Shown here: piece by piece, positions 1 to 8,367 of the stretch | Layout: every line of letters starts with the position of its first letter | How positions within the stretch are numbered: the first letter of the stretch is position 1 | Assembly: GCA_031409695.1 (NCBI GenBank) | Contig: JANNXS010000306.1 | Location: forward strand, 1 to 21,335 | Length of the DNA stretch: 21,335 bases | Reading direction: 5' to 3' | Origin: JABFRJ01 sp031409695 | GTDB taxonomy: Bacteria > Pseudomonadota > Alphaproteobacteria > Rhizobiales > Hyphomicrobiaceae | Translations under genes and position numbers: made by a program | Notes under the pieces: model-generated | Told to the model about the DNA's origin: nothing | What the model saw: the letters and a program-made list of their open reading frames with translations, nothing else | The model's database searches: none

Positions 1-40
1 GTGTCCTCGTTTTGATTTGCGTCCAGGTGATTGGACCAAG

Positions 41-70
41 CTTGAGTTGAACCAGCTTGAGTTGAACCAG
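41..70. repeat. 15-bp direct tandem repeat, two copies
   Basis: The unit CTTGAGTTGAACCAG occurs twice back to back (41-55 and 56-70) with no mismatch. It lies upstream of the start I prefer for the alpha/beta hydrolase. If translated in that reading frame it gives a repeated LELNQ. It is probably a small slippage duplication in the 5' leader; no function is evident. Confidence 0.8.
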
Positions 71-130
71 CGTCAGCTAAACCCTTGCCGTTCAAGCCCG
101 ATGCATGCGACATGCCGGAGCGCGTTAACC

Positions 131-1081
131 ATGGAGCCGCAGCGCTTGACGACCACGCCGCAGCATCAGAATTACACCGAGATCCGCTACACCGCGCGTG
201 ACGGCCTGAGCCTCTACGCCCGGCATTATCCAGCGCCAGGTTCAAGGCGTCGCCCTGTCGTATGCTTGGCGGGCCTCACGCGCAACAGCCGTGACTTTCA
301 CGATCTTGCCGGCGTCCTATCCGATCCGAGGGGGCATCGCCGGGACGTTTACTGCCTCGATTATCGGGGTCGTGGCCTGTCCGAGCACGACGCCGACGGC
401 AAAAGCTACACAATCTTGACGGAGCTTGGCGACACACTCGACTTCATGGCGTTGAAGGGCATCACCGATGCGGCTGTCATCGGCACCTCACGCGGGGGCG
501 TCATTGCTATGGCGATGGCGGCCATGCGGCCGACGGCGATCGGTGCGGTTGTCCTCAACGACGTCGGGCCTGTGATTGAGCGTGAGGGGCTTGCGCGCCA
601 GATCGCCTATGTCGGCCGGGTGCCGCTGCCCGGCACCTGGGTCGAGGCGGGCAAACTCGTGCGCATGTTGAACGAACGCGCGTTTCCAGCTGAAACGGAC
701 GCCTCCTGGCTGCTCTATGCGCGTCAGATGTTCAACGAGAAGGACGGACGCCCTGCCTTCGGTTACGACGCGAAACTTGGTAAAGCCTTGTCGCTGACCG
801 ATGGGCCGGCACCCGCGCTCTGGCCCCAATTCGAGGCGCTGCGCCGCGTCCCCATGTTGGCCATCCGGGGGGCGAACTCGGACATTCTGTCAGCCGCTAC
901 TTTTGCCGAGATGGCGCGGCGCCATCCCGATATTCAGACCTTGACGGTTCCAGACCAAGGGCATGCGCCACTGTTGCGCGACCATCCAACGATCAGCGCG
1001 ATCTACCAATTTATGCTGACCCACGATCCGCTGATAGCCCTTGAGGAGGCCCCCCGCACCGAACGGCCCTTGCCGCTCTGA
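131..1081 (+). CDS. Alpha/beta hydrolase
   Basis: A 316-residue alpha/beta-hydrolase-fold enzyme, probably a cytosolic esterase or hydrolase of unknown substrate. The nucleophile elbow GTSRGG carries the catalytic serine at about residue 120. The catalytic histidine is in QGHAP at about residue 278, and the acid is probably the Asp in RGANSDI shortly before it. The N-terminal strand and oxyanion segment (VVCLAGLTRNSRDF) match the family, as does the DYRGRGLS turn. The frame is open back to 17, but the first 38 codons are low-complexity and contain a tandem repeat. I therefore prefer the ATG at 131, which has a GGAG about ten bases upstream. It stands alone on the plus strand with no co-directional partner closer than 250 bp, so its substrate cannot be inferred from context. 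Fold is certain, specificity is not. Confidence 0.9.
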   Translation: MEPQRLTTTPQHQNYTEIRYTARDGLSLYARHYPAPGSRRRPVVCLAGLTRNSRDFHDLAGVLSDPRGHRRDVYCLDYRGRGLSEHDADGKSYTILTELGDTLDFMALKGITDAAVIGTSRGGVIAMAMAAMRPTAIGAVVLNDVGPVIEREGLARQIAYVGRVPLPGTWVEAGKLVRMLNERAFPAETDASWLLYARQMFNEKDGRPAFGYDAKLGKALSLTDGPAPALWPQFEALRRVPMLAIRGANSDILSAATFAEMARRHPDIQTLTVPDQGHAPLLRDHPTISAIYQFMLTHDPLIALEEAPRTERPLPL

Positions 1082-1332
1082 CTGGGCACAACTCGGCTGC
1101 TATTGGGCCAAACGCAGACGCATGATCATCGTGAGCAGCTGACGGCCAACGCACCTCCCCACTCTGCGGTTCACGCCGATCGTGCCTCGTCCATGGTCGG
1201 TCATGGCTGGTGTAGACACATGGGATGTCTGACTGCAGGACTTGTTTGGCAACAGCGCTTCGGCCGAAATACAACCTTAAGATGAGTTTAAATTTTTCAA
1301 CCTAGGATGGGCGAAAAATTGGAGGAACGCCC

Positions 1333-1746
1333 GTGTCAGAGGAAACGTCGACGTCTGTCTCACGCGCCATCTTTGAGCGCATGCTGGGGCGTTTGCCAGC
1401 CAACATCCGTGACGACCTCACGCCCCAACAACTTGCCGCCCTGCGCGTGGCGCTGCAGCAGCCTGAAGCGCGCCATCTGGTCGACAACCGCGTTAGCGTG
1501 CGCTGGTTGCGGCGGCACTATTACGTGCGCCTGTTGATCGGTCATGAGCGTAGGTCACTGAGCCGCGTCATGCGCGAAAGGCAAATCAAGCTCGGGCCGA
1601 CCGCTGCATTGTTTGCCCTCTTCATTTGGCTGGCTGTGTCGGTCGCGCTGATGGCATTGATCGTTGTTCTTTACGTCGTTAAATCGGCCTATGGCTTCGA
1701 CATCCTGGACGGCCATTCATTTCTGCACGGATGTTTCTTCAACTGA
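1333..1746 (+). CDS. Small hypothetical protein with C-terminal membrane segment
   Basis: A 137-residue protein I do not recognise as a named family. The start is GTG at 1333, supported by a strong GGAGG at 1321-1325 with seven bases of spacing. Residues 1-85 are soluble and rich in Arg and Leu (for example LRRHYYVRLLIGHERRS), which could be a basic amphipathic region facing the cytoplasm. Residues about 87-115 form one long hydrophobic stretch (FALFIWLAVSVALMALIVV), most simply one transmembrane helix. A short tail containing two histidines and a cysteine follows. It ends 25 bp before the convergent aminotransferase gene. The clear ribosome binding site and the sharp soluble/membrane partition make it a credible gene; the function is unknown. 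Confidence 0.72.
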   Translation: MSEETSTSVSRAIFERMLGRLPANIRDDLTPQQLAALRVALQQPEARHLVDNRVSVRWLRRHYYVRLLIGHERRSLSRVMRERQIKLGPTAALFALFIWLAVSVALMALIVVLYVVKSAYGFDILDGHSFLHGCFFN

Positions 1747-1771
1747 CCGTCGGCCCTTAATCCAACTGGCC

Positions 1772-2992
1772 TCAACCCGCCTTCGCCAAGATATTGTGCA
1801 TGCTGCCTGTGCCTTGACCGAGGAACCTCTTGATGCCGCGGGCGGCTTGCCGGATTCGGTGTTCGTTCTCGACCATGGCAATGCGCACATACGCATCGCC
1901 ATGCTCGCCAAAGCCGATCCCGGGGGCGACGGCAACGTCAGCCTTCTCGATCAGCAGTTTGGCAAACTCGACGCTGCCCAAAGCCTTGTAGGGCTCGGGG
2001 ATTGGCACCCAGGCGAACATTGATGCTGACGGCGGTGGCACGACGAAGCCGGCTTGCCCAAAGCTTTCAACCAGCACGTCACGGCGACGACGGTAGGTGG
2101 CGCGCATGTCAGCGATACATTCGGTCGGGCCATTGAGAGCGGCTGCGGCGGCCACCTGAATGGGCGTATAGGCGCCGTAGTCGAGATACGATTTCACACG
2201 TGCCAATGCGCTCAACAGCCGTTCGTTGCCGACGGCAAAGCCCATGCGCCAGCCAGCCATGGAGAACGTTTTCGACATGGACGTGAACTCGACTGTGCAG
2301 TCCATGGCGCCGGGAATCTGCAGCACCGATGGCGGCGGGTCCTTGTCGTCGAAATACACCTCAGCGTAGGCGAGGTCTGAAAGAATATAGATCCCGTGTT
2401 TCTTCGCGAACTGGACGAGATCGCGATAAAAATCGAGGCCCGCGACATAAGCGGTCGGGTTCGATGGATAGCAAACGACCACGGCGATTGGCTTTGGAAT
2501 CGAATGCAGGACGGCACGTTCCAGCGCCGGGAAGAAGGCGGGCGTCGGCTCGGCTGGAACCGAGCGGATCACGCCGCCCGCCATCAGGAAACCGAACGCG
2601 TGAATGGGGTAGCTCGGGTTTGGCACCAGCACGACGTCCCCTGGCGCGGTGATGGCCTGCGCCATGTTGGCAAAGCCCTCCTTGGAGCCAAGCGTCGCCA
2701 CCACCTGCGTATCGGGCTTGAGTTTCACGCCGAAACGACGGTCATAGTAGGCGGCTTGCGCGCGCAACAATCCCGGGATGCCCTTTGAGGCTGAATACCG
2801 ATCGGTGCGCGGCTTACCCAACGTCTCTGCAAGCTTGTCGATGACATGTTTCGGCGCCGCGAGATCGGGATTGCCCATGCCTAGGTCAACGATATCGGCG
2901 CCGCGCGCGCGGGCCTGCCCCTTGAGCCGGTTCACTTCCGCGAAAACGTACGGAGGAAGGCGTTTGATGCGATAAAATTCATCCATGTCCAT
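1772..2992 (-). CDS. alaC: AlaC-type aminotransferase (alanine / LL-diaminopimelate aminotransferase family)
   Basis: A 406-residue class I/II PLP-dependent aminotransferase. From the start RIKRLPPYVF through YSASKGIPGL and LGSKEGFANM it follows the E. coli AlaC (glutamate-pyruvate aminotransferase) pattern closely. The PLP lysine is K241 in the TSMSKTFSMAGWRMGF segment, the cofactor aspartate is D206 in SDLAYAEV, and the substrate-arginine region DAYVRIAMVEN lies near the C terminus. Rhizobial relatives are often labelled LL-diaminopimelate aminotransferase, so the substrate could be alanine/pyruvate or another 2-oxo acid. The frame is open upstream to 3076, but no upstream start has a Shine-Dalgarno. 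I chose ATG at 2992 (MDMDEF; ATG at 2986 is also possible) because family proteins begin just before this motif. From memory, homologues often sit beside homoserine dehydrogenase, which is absent here. Confidence 0.88.
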   Translation of the reverse strand: MDMDEFYRIKRLPPYVFAEVNRLKGQARARGADIVDLGMGNPDLAAPKHVIDKLAETLGKPRTDRYSASKGIPGLLRAQAAYYDRRFGVKLKPDTQVVATLGSKEGFANMAQAITAPGDVVLVPNPSYPIHAFGFLMAGGVIRSVPAEPTPAFFPALERAVLHSIPKPIAVVVCYPSNPTAYVAGLDFYRDLVQFAKKHGIYILSDLAYAEVYFDDKDPPPSVLQIPGAMDCTVEFTSMSKTFSMAGWRMGFAVGNERLLSALARVKSYLDYGAYTPIQVAAAAALNGPTECIADMRATYRRRRDVLVESFGQAGFVVPPPSASMFAWVPIPEPYKALGSVEFAKLLIEKADVAVAPGIGFGEHGDAYVRIAMVENEHRIRQAARGIKRFLGQGTGSMHNILAKAG

Positions 2993-3162
2993 GGCGCCAG
3001 CCCGGGTCTTGTTTGAGGTCGCAAAACGGCGATGCGTCAAGCCCATAGGCTGAACCGCTTGCGGCGTCAAAAGCACGTTTTGGCGAGCCGGTTCGCCGCT
3101 GTTCTCAAGTTTGCCGGGCTAGGCGGCGGTGACATCTAAAGGGCGAATGAATTGCGCGTGAG

Positions 3163-3879
3163 TTACGAGATTTCGCGCACCAGTTTGCGGCGAATGGCGT
3201 CGGCAAACGAGTCATACGTTTCGGCGGCGATCATGAATGCGCCGGGGCCGCCAATGACAAAGTTACGATAATGCCGATCGAGCCCCGATTCGACGGCAAG
3301 GATCGGCAGGCCGTTGATGGTGATGCTGCGCGCAACCGTGGCGTCTCGCTCCTCGTTGGGATAGCGCCCCTCGTTGTGTGGACCAACACGTGAGATGACG
3401 ATCACCCGGGGTGGCGGGCGCCCGCCAACGCCGCCGAAAGGGCACCGATCATATTGGGCGCTTGCAAAGCGCATGGCGCCAGAAATAGACGTCTGCCCGT
3501 CATCCAACAGGCGTGTGCCCGATGCGATATCGGCCGCAAAAGCTTTGCAGCTCGCCGTGTCCGACAAGCGCCGCCAATCATGCGCGACGATATTGTCCCG
3601 ATGCCCCATCCAGTGGGTCATGCAGACGGCAATGCCGCCGTTTCGACCGCCGACAATCGCCTGCTGGATGATTGGGTCAAGGAAGGCCGCAGCATAGCCA
3701 TCGCGCTGCAGCTCGAAGCGATCCAAATCGACACTTGCGGACGAATCGACGGCCAGCACCAATTGTAGATGAACGACGTTGTCAGGGCCGTTGGTGGCCG
3801 CGGATGTGGTGACAGGGGCCGCGGCAATGCCACCCGCCACGATCGCGCCCATGGCGACGCGCCGCGATACGTCTTGCAT
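3163..3879 (-). CDS. DUF1194 family protein (VWA-like), predicted exported
   Basis: A 238-residue protein resembling the DUF1194 family, a von Willebrand factor A-like group of unknown function in Alphaproteobacteria. The N terminus SRRVAMGAIVAGG followed by APVTTSAA looks like a Tat-type or Sec signal peptide with cleavage near residue 28, so the mature protein is probably periplasmic. The first metal-site motif is present as DSSAS (residues 45-49). The family segments LQRDGYAAAFLDP, TSISGAMRFA, DATVARSITINGLPI and the SGLDRHYRNFVIGGPGAF end are also present. The segment that is usually SGDGPNN reads SRVGPHN here, so the aspartate expected at that point is valine. The start is set by GGAGG at 3887-3891, seven bases before ATG 3879. 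It is followed by the aminotransferase and preceded by nadD on the same strand, but there is no evident functional link. Confidence 0.8.
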   Translation of the reverse strand: MQDVSRRVAMGAIVAGGIAAAPVTTSAATNGPDNVVHLQLVLAVDSSASVDLDRFELQRDGYAAAFLDPIIQQAIVGGRNGGIAVCMTHWMGHRDNIVAHDWRRLSDTASCKAFAADIASGTRLLDDGQTSISGAMRFASAQYDRCPFGGVGGRPPPRVIVISRVGPHNEGRYPNEERDATVARSITINGLPILAVESGLDRHYRNFVIGGPGAFMIAAETYDSFADAIRRKLVREIS

Positions 3880-3952
3880 TTCCGAGCCTCCTGGTCGCCG
3901 ACCACACCTGCGACAGTAGCGCCCGCAATCAGCGCCCCGCAACTGTCCATGA

Positions 3953-4567
3953 TTAACGGTTTGCGCGGATGGCTGTTGAGGACAGCGGCGAGAGCGGTCC
4001 CGTCAACATGACCCAGGCCGGTGCAGCACGGACCGGCAATGTCGCCGCATCTGCCATGGCAATCCGCCCCGGCGCGAACGTTCGTGCCGCCGGTGATGCC
4101 AGCGCCTTCAAGTGCCATCCGGGCCGGTCGACGACGGCCATGGGAAACACGGCGGCGATCTCGCGCCAGGCGCGCCAGCGATGCATCGTCGCGAGGTTAT
4201 CGGCCCCCATCAGCCAGACGAAATACGCGCGCCGATGTCGGTTGCTCAGAAAGCGCAATGTGTCGATCGTGTAGGGGCTGCCGAGGCCAGCTTCAAACGC
4301 CGTCACTTTGATCCAAGGTGCAGCCGCCACGTGGCGTGCCTCCTCGACGCGCCGCGAGAGCGGCAGCAACATGCGTTTGTCCTTCAGCGGGTTGCCCGGC
4401 GACACCATCCACCAGATGGCATCGAGGTCCAGTCGTCGGCGCGCAATCTCGCTCATCAGGCGGTGACCTGCGTGGGCTGGGTTGAACGATCCGCCTAGTA
4501 GCCCGACGCGTGCACCCGCAGGCGCCGGTGGCGTCGGTACGGCAAAAATGCTCGGGCGTGGTTGCAT
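3953..4567 (-). CDS. nadD: Nicotinate-nucleotide adenylyltransferase
   Basis: A 204-residue enzyme of NAD biosynthesis that adenylates nicotinate mononucleotide to deamido-NAD using ATP. The nucleotidyltransferase signature GGSFNPAHAGH is at residues 25-35. MVSPGNPLK follows near residue 53, GADN is at 121-124 in the substrate-binding part, and the C-terminal SSTAIR (196-201) corresponds to the conserved ISSTxIR motif. The length is normal for NadD. The frame continues upstream to 4804, but that extension runs through the start of the divergent CoA-transferase gene, so ATG 4567 is preferred. The divergent starts are only some 40-70 bp apart. In many rhizobial genomes nadD lies between proA and rsfS, and neither neighbour is here. 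Confidence 0.93.
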   Translation of the reverse strand: MQPRPSIFAVPTPPAPAGARVGLLGGSFNPAHAGHRLMSEIARRRLDLDAIWWMVSPGNPLKDKRMLLPLSRRVEEARHVAAAPWIKVTAFEAGLGSPYTIDTLRFLSNRHRRAYFVWLMGADNLATMHRWRAWREIAAVFPMAVVDRPGWHLKALASPAARTFAPGRIAMADAATLPVRAAPAWVMLTGPLSPLSSTAIRANR

Positions 4568-4633
4568 GCGTGTCGCTGTCCAAGACGGTCTGACGCATGG
4601 TAGCACATGGCCCACTCGCACGCAGGCCCGCCC

Positions 4634-5821
4634 ATGCTCCCGATCCTCAAAGGCATTCGCATCATTGATATCACGGCGGTGATCCTTGGGCCCTTTGCCG
4701 CCCAGATCCTCGGCGACCTCGGCGCCGACGTGATCAAGATCGAGCCACCGGAAGGCGACAGCATGCGGCCCATAGCCCCGCTGTCTGAGACTGGCCTCTC
4801 GCACATCTTTGCCAACAACAACCGCAACAAGCGGTCAGTCTGCCTGGATCTCAAAAGCGAAGGCGGCAAAGCCGCGTTGCGCAAATTGATCCCGACCGGC
4901 GACGTGCTGATCCACAACATGCGCCAGGACGCCCTCGACAAGCTCGGCTTCAGCTTCGAGGTGGTTCGCAAATTGCATCCGGGTATCATCTATTGCGCGG
5001 CCAACGGCTATGGGCGCGACGGCCCTTATGCCGGCCGACCCGCCTACGACGATGTTATCCAGGCCGCGTCCGGTATCGCAGGCTTGTTCCAGCTGCGCGA
5101 TGGCGAGGCTCACTATATTCCCTCGATCGTTGCTGACAAAGTGACCGGGTTGCATCTCGCCTACGCCGTACTGGCCGCGCTGTTGCACAAGTCGCGCACG
5201 GGGGACGTGCCTGGGTACGTCGAAATCCCCATGTTTGAGACTATGGCTGCCTTTACGCTCAATGAGCATATGGGGGCCGCCGCTTTTGGTGCGACCGAGA
5301 CCGAGGGCTACGCACGTGTTGTGTCGCCAGACCGCAGGCCCTATCGCACCAAAGACGGCTTCATTGGCGTGCTGCCCTACACGGAGGACAAGTGGGTCAA
5401 GGTGCTGACCGAGATCGGGCGTGCTGACGTGACGACGCAGGCTTGGTTCCGCAACCCGACCGAGCGGTCAAGCCGTGTCGGCGAACTCTATGGGATGCTG
5501 ACCAAAGCCCTGCCGGCCCGCACGACGGCTGAGTGGTGCACCACTTTCATGCGCCTGGATGTGCCGCACTCGCCGGTCAACACGCCGTCGCAGCTGCTGC
5601 ATGATCCGCATTTGCAGGCCGTCAACTTCTATGAGCCGAACTTCAGCGCCGAGACGTCGATGCAGCGCAGCCTGCGCGCGCCGATCCTGTTTGGCGGGCT
5701 TGAGGTAACACCTGATTTGGCGCCGCCGGCGCTGGGGGCCGACACAGATCAGATCCTGAGCGATATCGGCATGACTGACATTGAGATCGCCGCGACAAAA
5801 CCAAAGCCGCGCCGCACATGA
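4634..5821 (+). CDS. CaiB/BaiF (class III) CoA-transferase family protein
   Basis: A family III CoA-transferase of about 396 residues that would move CoA between acyl groups through an aspartyl-CoA-type intermediate in the cytosol. The N-terminal nucleotide/CoA-binding half reads GIRIIDIT..GPFAAQILGDLGADVIKIEPPEGD, the family hallmark. The presumed catalytic aspartate is the first Asp of AYDDVIQAASG (about residue 139 from this start). NNRNKRSVCLDLKS, VEIPMFETMAAF and VPHSPVNTPSQLLHDP also fit the family. The donor and acceptor cannot be read from sequence. ATG 4607 is nine codons upstream and also possible. I prefer 4634 because homologues begin one or two residues before this LPxLxGIRxxD motif and GCAGG lies upstream. 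It is divergent from nadD and convergent with the dehydratase, so it is probably its own transcription unit. Confidence 0.9.
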   Translation: MLPILKGIRIIDITAVILGPFAAQILGDLGADVIKIEPPEGDSMRPIAPLSETGLSHIFANNNRNKRSVCLDLKSEGGKAALRKLIPTGDVLIHNMRQDALDKLGFSFEVVRKLHPGIIYCAANGYGRDGPYAGRPAYDDVIQAASGIAGLFQLRDGEAHYIPSIVADKVTGLHLAYAVLAALLHKSRTGDVPGYVEIPMFETMAAFTLNEHMGAAAFGATETEGYARVVSPDRRPYRTKDGFIGVLPYTEDKWVKVLTEIGRADVTTQAWFRNPTERSSRVGELYGMLTKALPARTTAEWCTTFMRLDVPHSPVNTPSQLLHDPHLQAVNFYEPNFSAETSMQRSLRAPILFGGLEVTPDLAPPALGADTDQILSDIGMTDIEIAATKPKPRRT

Positions 5822-5852
5822 TGTCGAGCCGCATGGCCCTCAGCCGTTGCCC

Positions 5853-6851
5853 TCAGCCGTTAATCGTCTCAGCGAACATGGCCGGGTCGACATTCCCGCC
5901 TGAGAGCATGGCGGCGATGACGCGCCCCTTGCTCATGACCTTGCCCGACAGGATCGCCGCAAGCGCCGCTGCACCGCCCGGCTCAAGCACGAGCTTGAGT
6001 TCTTCAAAGGCAAAGCGCATGGCCGCACGCGCTTCATCGTCGGTGACGGCGTAGCCGCCGGCGACATTTTGCTTGGCGACGGCAAAGGTAAACTTGCCCG
6101 CCGTCTTGGACATCAGCGCATCACAGATGGAGCCCGAAAGTTTCTCGTTCACTTGGGGGCTGCCCGCCCGCACCGATCGCCCCATGCGATCAAATCCGAC
6201 CGGCTCGACGGCAAACACGTTGGTTGCAGCGTTGGCGGCCTTCACGGCAATCGAAACACCTGACAGAAAGCCCCCGCCCGAGCAGCAAACGAGCACTTCG
6301 TCCGGGATTGCACCTTTCGCCTTTGCTTGCTCCATCAACTCGAGCCCGGCCGTGCCCTGGCCCGCCATGACACGGGGATCGTCAAAGGGGTGCACGAACG
6401 CCATTTTGCGTTCGGCTGCGATCTCGGCGGCGATGGCATCGCGGTCTTCGGTAGTGCGGTTGTAGGTAACCACGTCGGCGCCAAAGGCTTTCGTGCGTGC
6501 AATTTTGAGCTTTGGGGCGTCGGCGGGCATGACGATGACGGCGGGCATGTCACACAGCGCGGCGGCGGCCGCAACGCCTTGTGCATGGTTTCCCGATGAG
6601 CATGCGACGACACCGCCCGGGTACATGGTCCGGTCGATCTGCGCCACGGCATTGTACGCGCCGCGAAACTTGAAAGCACCGACCCGTTGCAGGCTTTCAG
6701 CCTTCAACAAAATGCGTCCACCGACACGAGCGTTGAGCGCCGGATGTTCAAGCAGCGGGGTCAAAACCGCATAGGGCTTGATGCGCTCGGCGGCCGCGCG
6801 GATGTCGGCGATGTCAGGCAGGCTAATATCAGGTTGGGCAGTGGCGGGCAT
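5853..6851 (-). CDS. Threonine/serine dehydratase (PLP-dependent ammonia-lyase)
   Basis: A 332-residue fold-type II PLP enzyme that deaminates threonine and/or serine to the 2-oxo acid and ammonia. The PLP lysine is K61 in SLQRVGAFKFRGAYNA, the substrate loop SSGNHAQG is at about 85-92, and the phosphate-binding glycine loop SGGGFLSG is at about 191-198. The C-terminal SGGN segment (LSGGNVDPAMF) is also present. There is no regulatory ACT domain, so it resembles catabolic TdcB-type threonine dehydratases, and the serine racemase and hydroxyaspartate dehydratase relatives, rather than full-length IlvA. A TTG at 6863 is in frame, but ATG 6851 has GAGG about seven bases upstream and is preferred. 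It follows sufS by 122 bp on the same strand, so it may be co-transcribed with the SUF operon or have its own promoter. Exact substrate uncertain. Confidence 0.88.
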   Translation of the reverse strand: MPATAQPDISLPDIADIRAAAERIKPYAVLTPLLEHPALNARVGGRILLKAESLQRVGAFKFRGAYNAVAQIDRTMYPGGVVACSSGNHAQGVAAAAALCDMPAVIVMPADAPKLKIARTKAFGADVVTYNRTTEDRDAIAAEIAAERKMAFVHPFDDPRVMAGQGTAGLELMEQAKAKGAIPDEVLVCCSGGGFLSGVSIAVKAANAATNVFAVEPVGFDRMGRSVRAGSPQVNEKLSGSICDALMSKTAGKFTFAVAKQNVAGGYAVTDDEARAAMRFAFEELKLVLEPGGAAALAAILSGKVMSKGRVIAAMLSGGNVDPAMFAETING

Positions 6852-6973
6852 GATCGACCTCAAAAGGGGTCAATCGGTGTTTCACACCGTGAGGGCAAAG
6901 CCAAGAGTGCGGCTTCGGCTGCCACGCGTCGTCTTGCGCTGTGCTGGGCGAAGTTTGCAACGCCTCAGCTCGG

Positions 6974-8221
6974 TTACGAGAAAAAACTGTGCGCCTTGGC
7001 AAGTGCCTCGGCCAGCACATCGACCTCGGCCCGCGTGTTGTACATTGCGAACGACGCCCGGCAGGTGGCGGTAACGCCGAGACGCTCCATCAACGGCTGC
7101 GCGCAGTGGTGGCCGGCCCGCACCGCGATGCCGGAACGGTCGATGATGGTCGAGATGTCGTGGGGGTGCAGCCCGGCCACCGAAAACGTCACGATCGCAC
7201 CCTTGCCGGGCGCGCGGCCGTGGATCTTGATGTAGTTCAGCGCCGACAGCCGCTCATGGGCGTAGGCGCTCACATCCGCCTCGTGCGCCGCGATCCGATC
7301 GCGACCCACCTGCATCATGTAGTTAAGCCCGGCGCCCAATCCGACGATGCCGATGATGTCGGGCGTGCCAGCCTCGAATTTGTGCGGCGTCTTGGCATAG
7401 GTGACCCCGTCCACATGGACGCTTTCAATCATCTCCCCGCCACCGTGGTAGGGCTGCATGGCATCAAGATGCTTTTTCTTCGCGTAGAGTACGCCGGTGC
7501 CCGATGGGCCGTAGGTCTTGTGGCCCGTGAAGACATAAAAATCGGCATCGAGATCGCGCACGTCGATGGTCATGTGCACGGCTGACTGGGAGCCGTCGAC
7601 GAGCACGGGAATGCCTCTCGCGTGTGCGATGCGGCAGACCTCTTTGATCGGCACGACGGTGCCGAGCACGTTCGACATATGCGTGAGCGCGACAAGTTTA
7701 GTCTTGGGCGTCAAAAGTCGCTCGAATTCGTCGAGTAGAAACTCGCCGTCATCGCTGATCGGCGCCCACTTGAGGACCGCGCCGTTGCGCTCCCTGTGGA
7801 AGTGCCAGGGCACGATGTTGGAGTGGTGCTCCATGATCGAGAGTACAATTTCATCGCCGGGTTTAAAGGCCGTAGCCCCATAGGACGCTGCCACAAGATT
7901 GATGGCCTCGGTCGCGCCGCGCGTGAAAATGATCTCGTCGGTCGAGCCCGCGTTGAGGAAGCGGCGCACCGTTTCACGCGCCTCTTCGAACTTTGCCGTC
8001 GCCGTGTTCGAGAGGTAGTGCAGCCCACGATGCACGTTGGCGTATTCCATGCGGTAGCCGTAGTCGATCGCCTCCAGCACGGAGCGCGGTTTTTGTGCGC
8101 TCGCGCCGTTGTCCAAGTAGACGAGAGGTTTGCCGTAGACCTCGCGGAACAGGATCGGGAAATCGGCGCGGATGGCGTCGACGTCGTAAGGGGCGTTGCG
8201 TGGTGTTGTGGTCATGGTCAT
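6974..8221 (-). CDS. sufS: SufS-type cysteine desulfurase
   Basis: A 415-residue group II cysteine desulfurase. It removes sulfur from L-cysteine to give alanine and a persulfide, which is passed on to SufBCD scaffolds. The PLP lysine is K235 in FTGHKTYGPSGTGVLY. The persulfide cysteine is C373 in the short loop RAGHHCAQP, the signature that separates SufS from NifS/IscS. The N-terminal YLDNGASAQKP, VHRGLHYLSN and FTRGATEAINLVA are typical. ATG 8221 and ATG 8215 are both possible starts; neither has a strong Shine-Dalgarno. It is the last recognisable SUF gene of the block. SufS enzymes normally need SufE or SufU to be efficient, and no such gene is in the window. Confidence 0.96.
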   Translation of the reverse strand: MTMTTTPRNAPYDVDAIRADFPILFREVYGKPLVYLDNGASAQKPRSVLEAIDYGYRMEYANVHRGLHYLSNTATAKFEEARETVRRFLNAGSTDEIIFTRGATEAINLVAASYGATAFKPGDEIVLSIMEHHSNIVPWHFHRERNGAVLKWAPISDDGEFLLDEFERLLTPKTKLVALTHMSNVLGTVVPIKEVCRIAHARGIPVLVDGSQSAVHMTIDVRDLDADFYVFTGHKTYGPSGTGVLYAKKKHLDAMQPYHGGGEMIESVHVDGVTYAKTPHKFEAGTPDIIGIVGLGAGLNYMMQVGRDRIAAHEADVSAYAHERLSALNYIKIHGRAPGKGAIVTFSVAGLHPHDISTIIDRSGIAVRAGHHCAQPLMERLGVTATCRASFAMYNTRAEVDVLAEALAKAHSFFS

Positions 8222-8343
8222 GTTCGTCAGCCGTCTTGCGGGTCAGTTTTTGTGCGATCGTCCTACGACGAAGCATCCTCGCACAGCAGGGAATCCAATA
8301 AGGTGGAAATCACTCTGGGCTTGCGTAGGTTCCCAGTTGCGCG

Positions 8344-8365
8344 GTCGGCAGGTGATCCGGCCGAC
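8344..8365 (-). other. Stem-loop just after sufD
   Basis: A perfect 6-bp stem (GTCGGC / GCCGAC) with a 10-base loop ends three bases past the sufD stop, inside the 146-bp sufD-sufS gap. No T-tract follows in the direction of transcription, so a classical intrinsic terminator is unlikely. It could be an mRNA processing or stability hairpin, or chance in G+C-rich DNA. Confidence 0.35.
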
Positions 8366-8367
8366 AT

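Noticed and set aside
1011..1285. Overlapping open frames on both strands (minus 1011-1274; plus 1103-1285)
   Set aside because: Compositionally poor translations with no domain features; the minus-strand frame runs into the hydrolase end and neither has a convincing ribosome binding site.
3618..4118. A 166-residue minus-strand frame spanning DUF1194 and nadD
   Set aside because: It overlaps both real genes in another frame and its translation is low-complexity.
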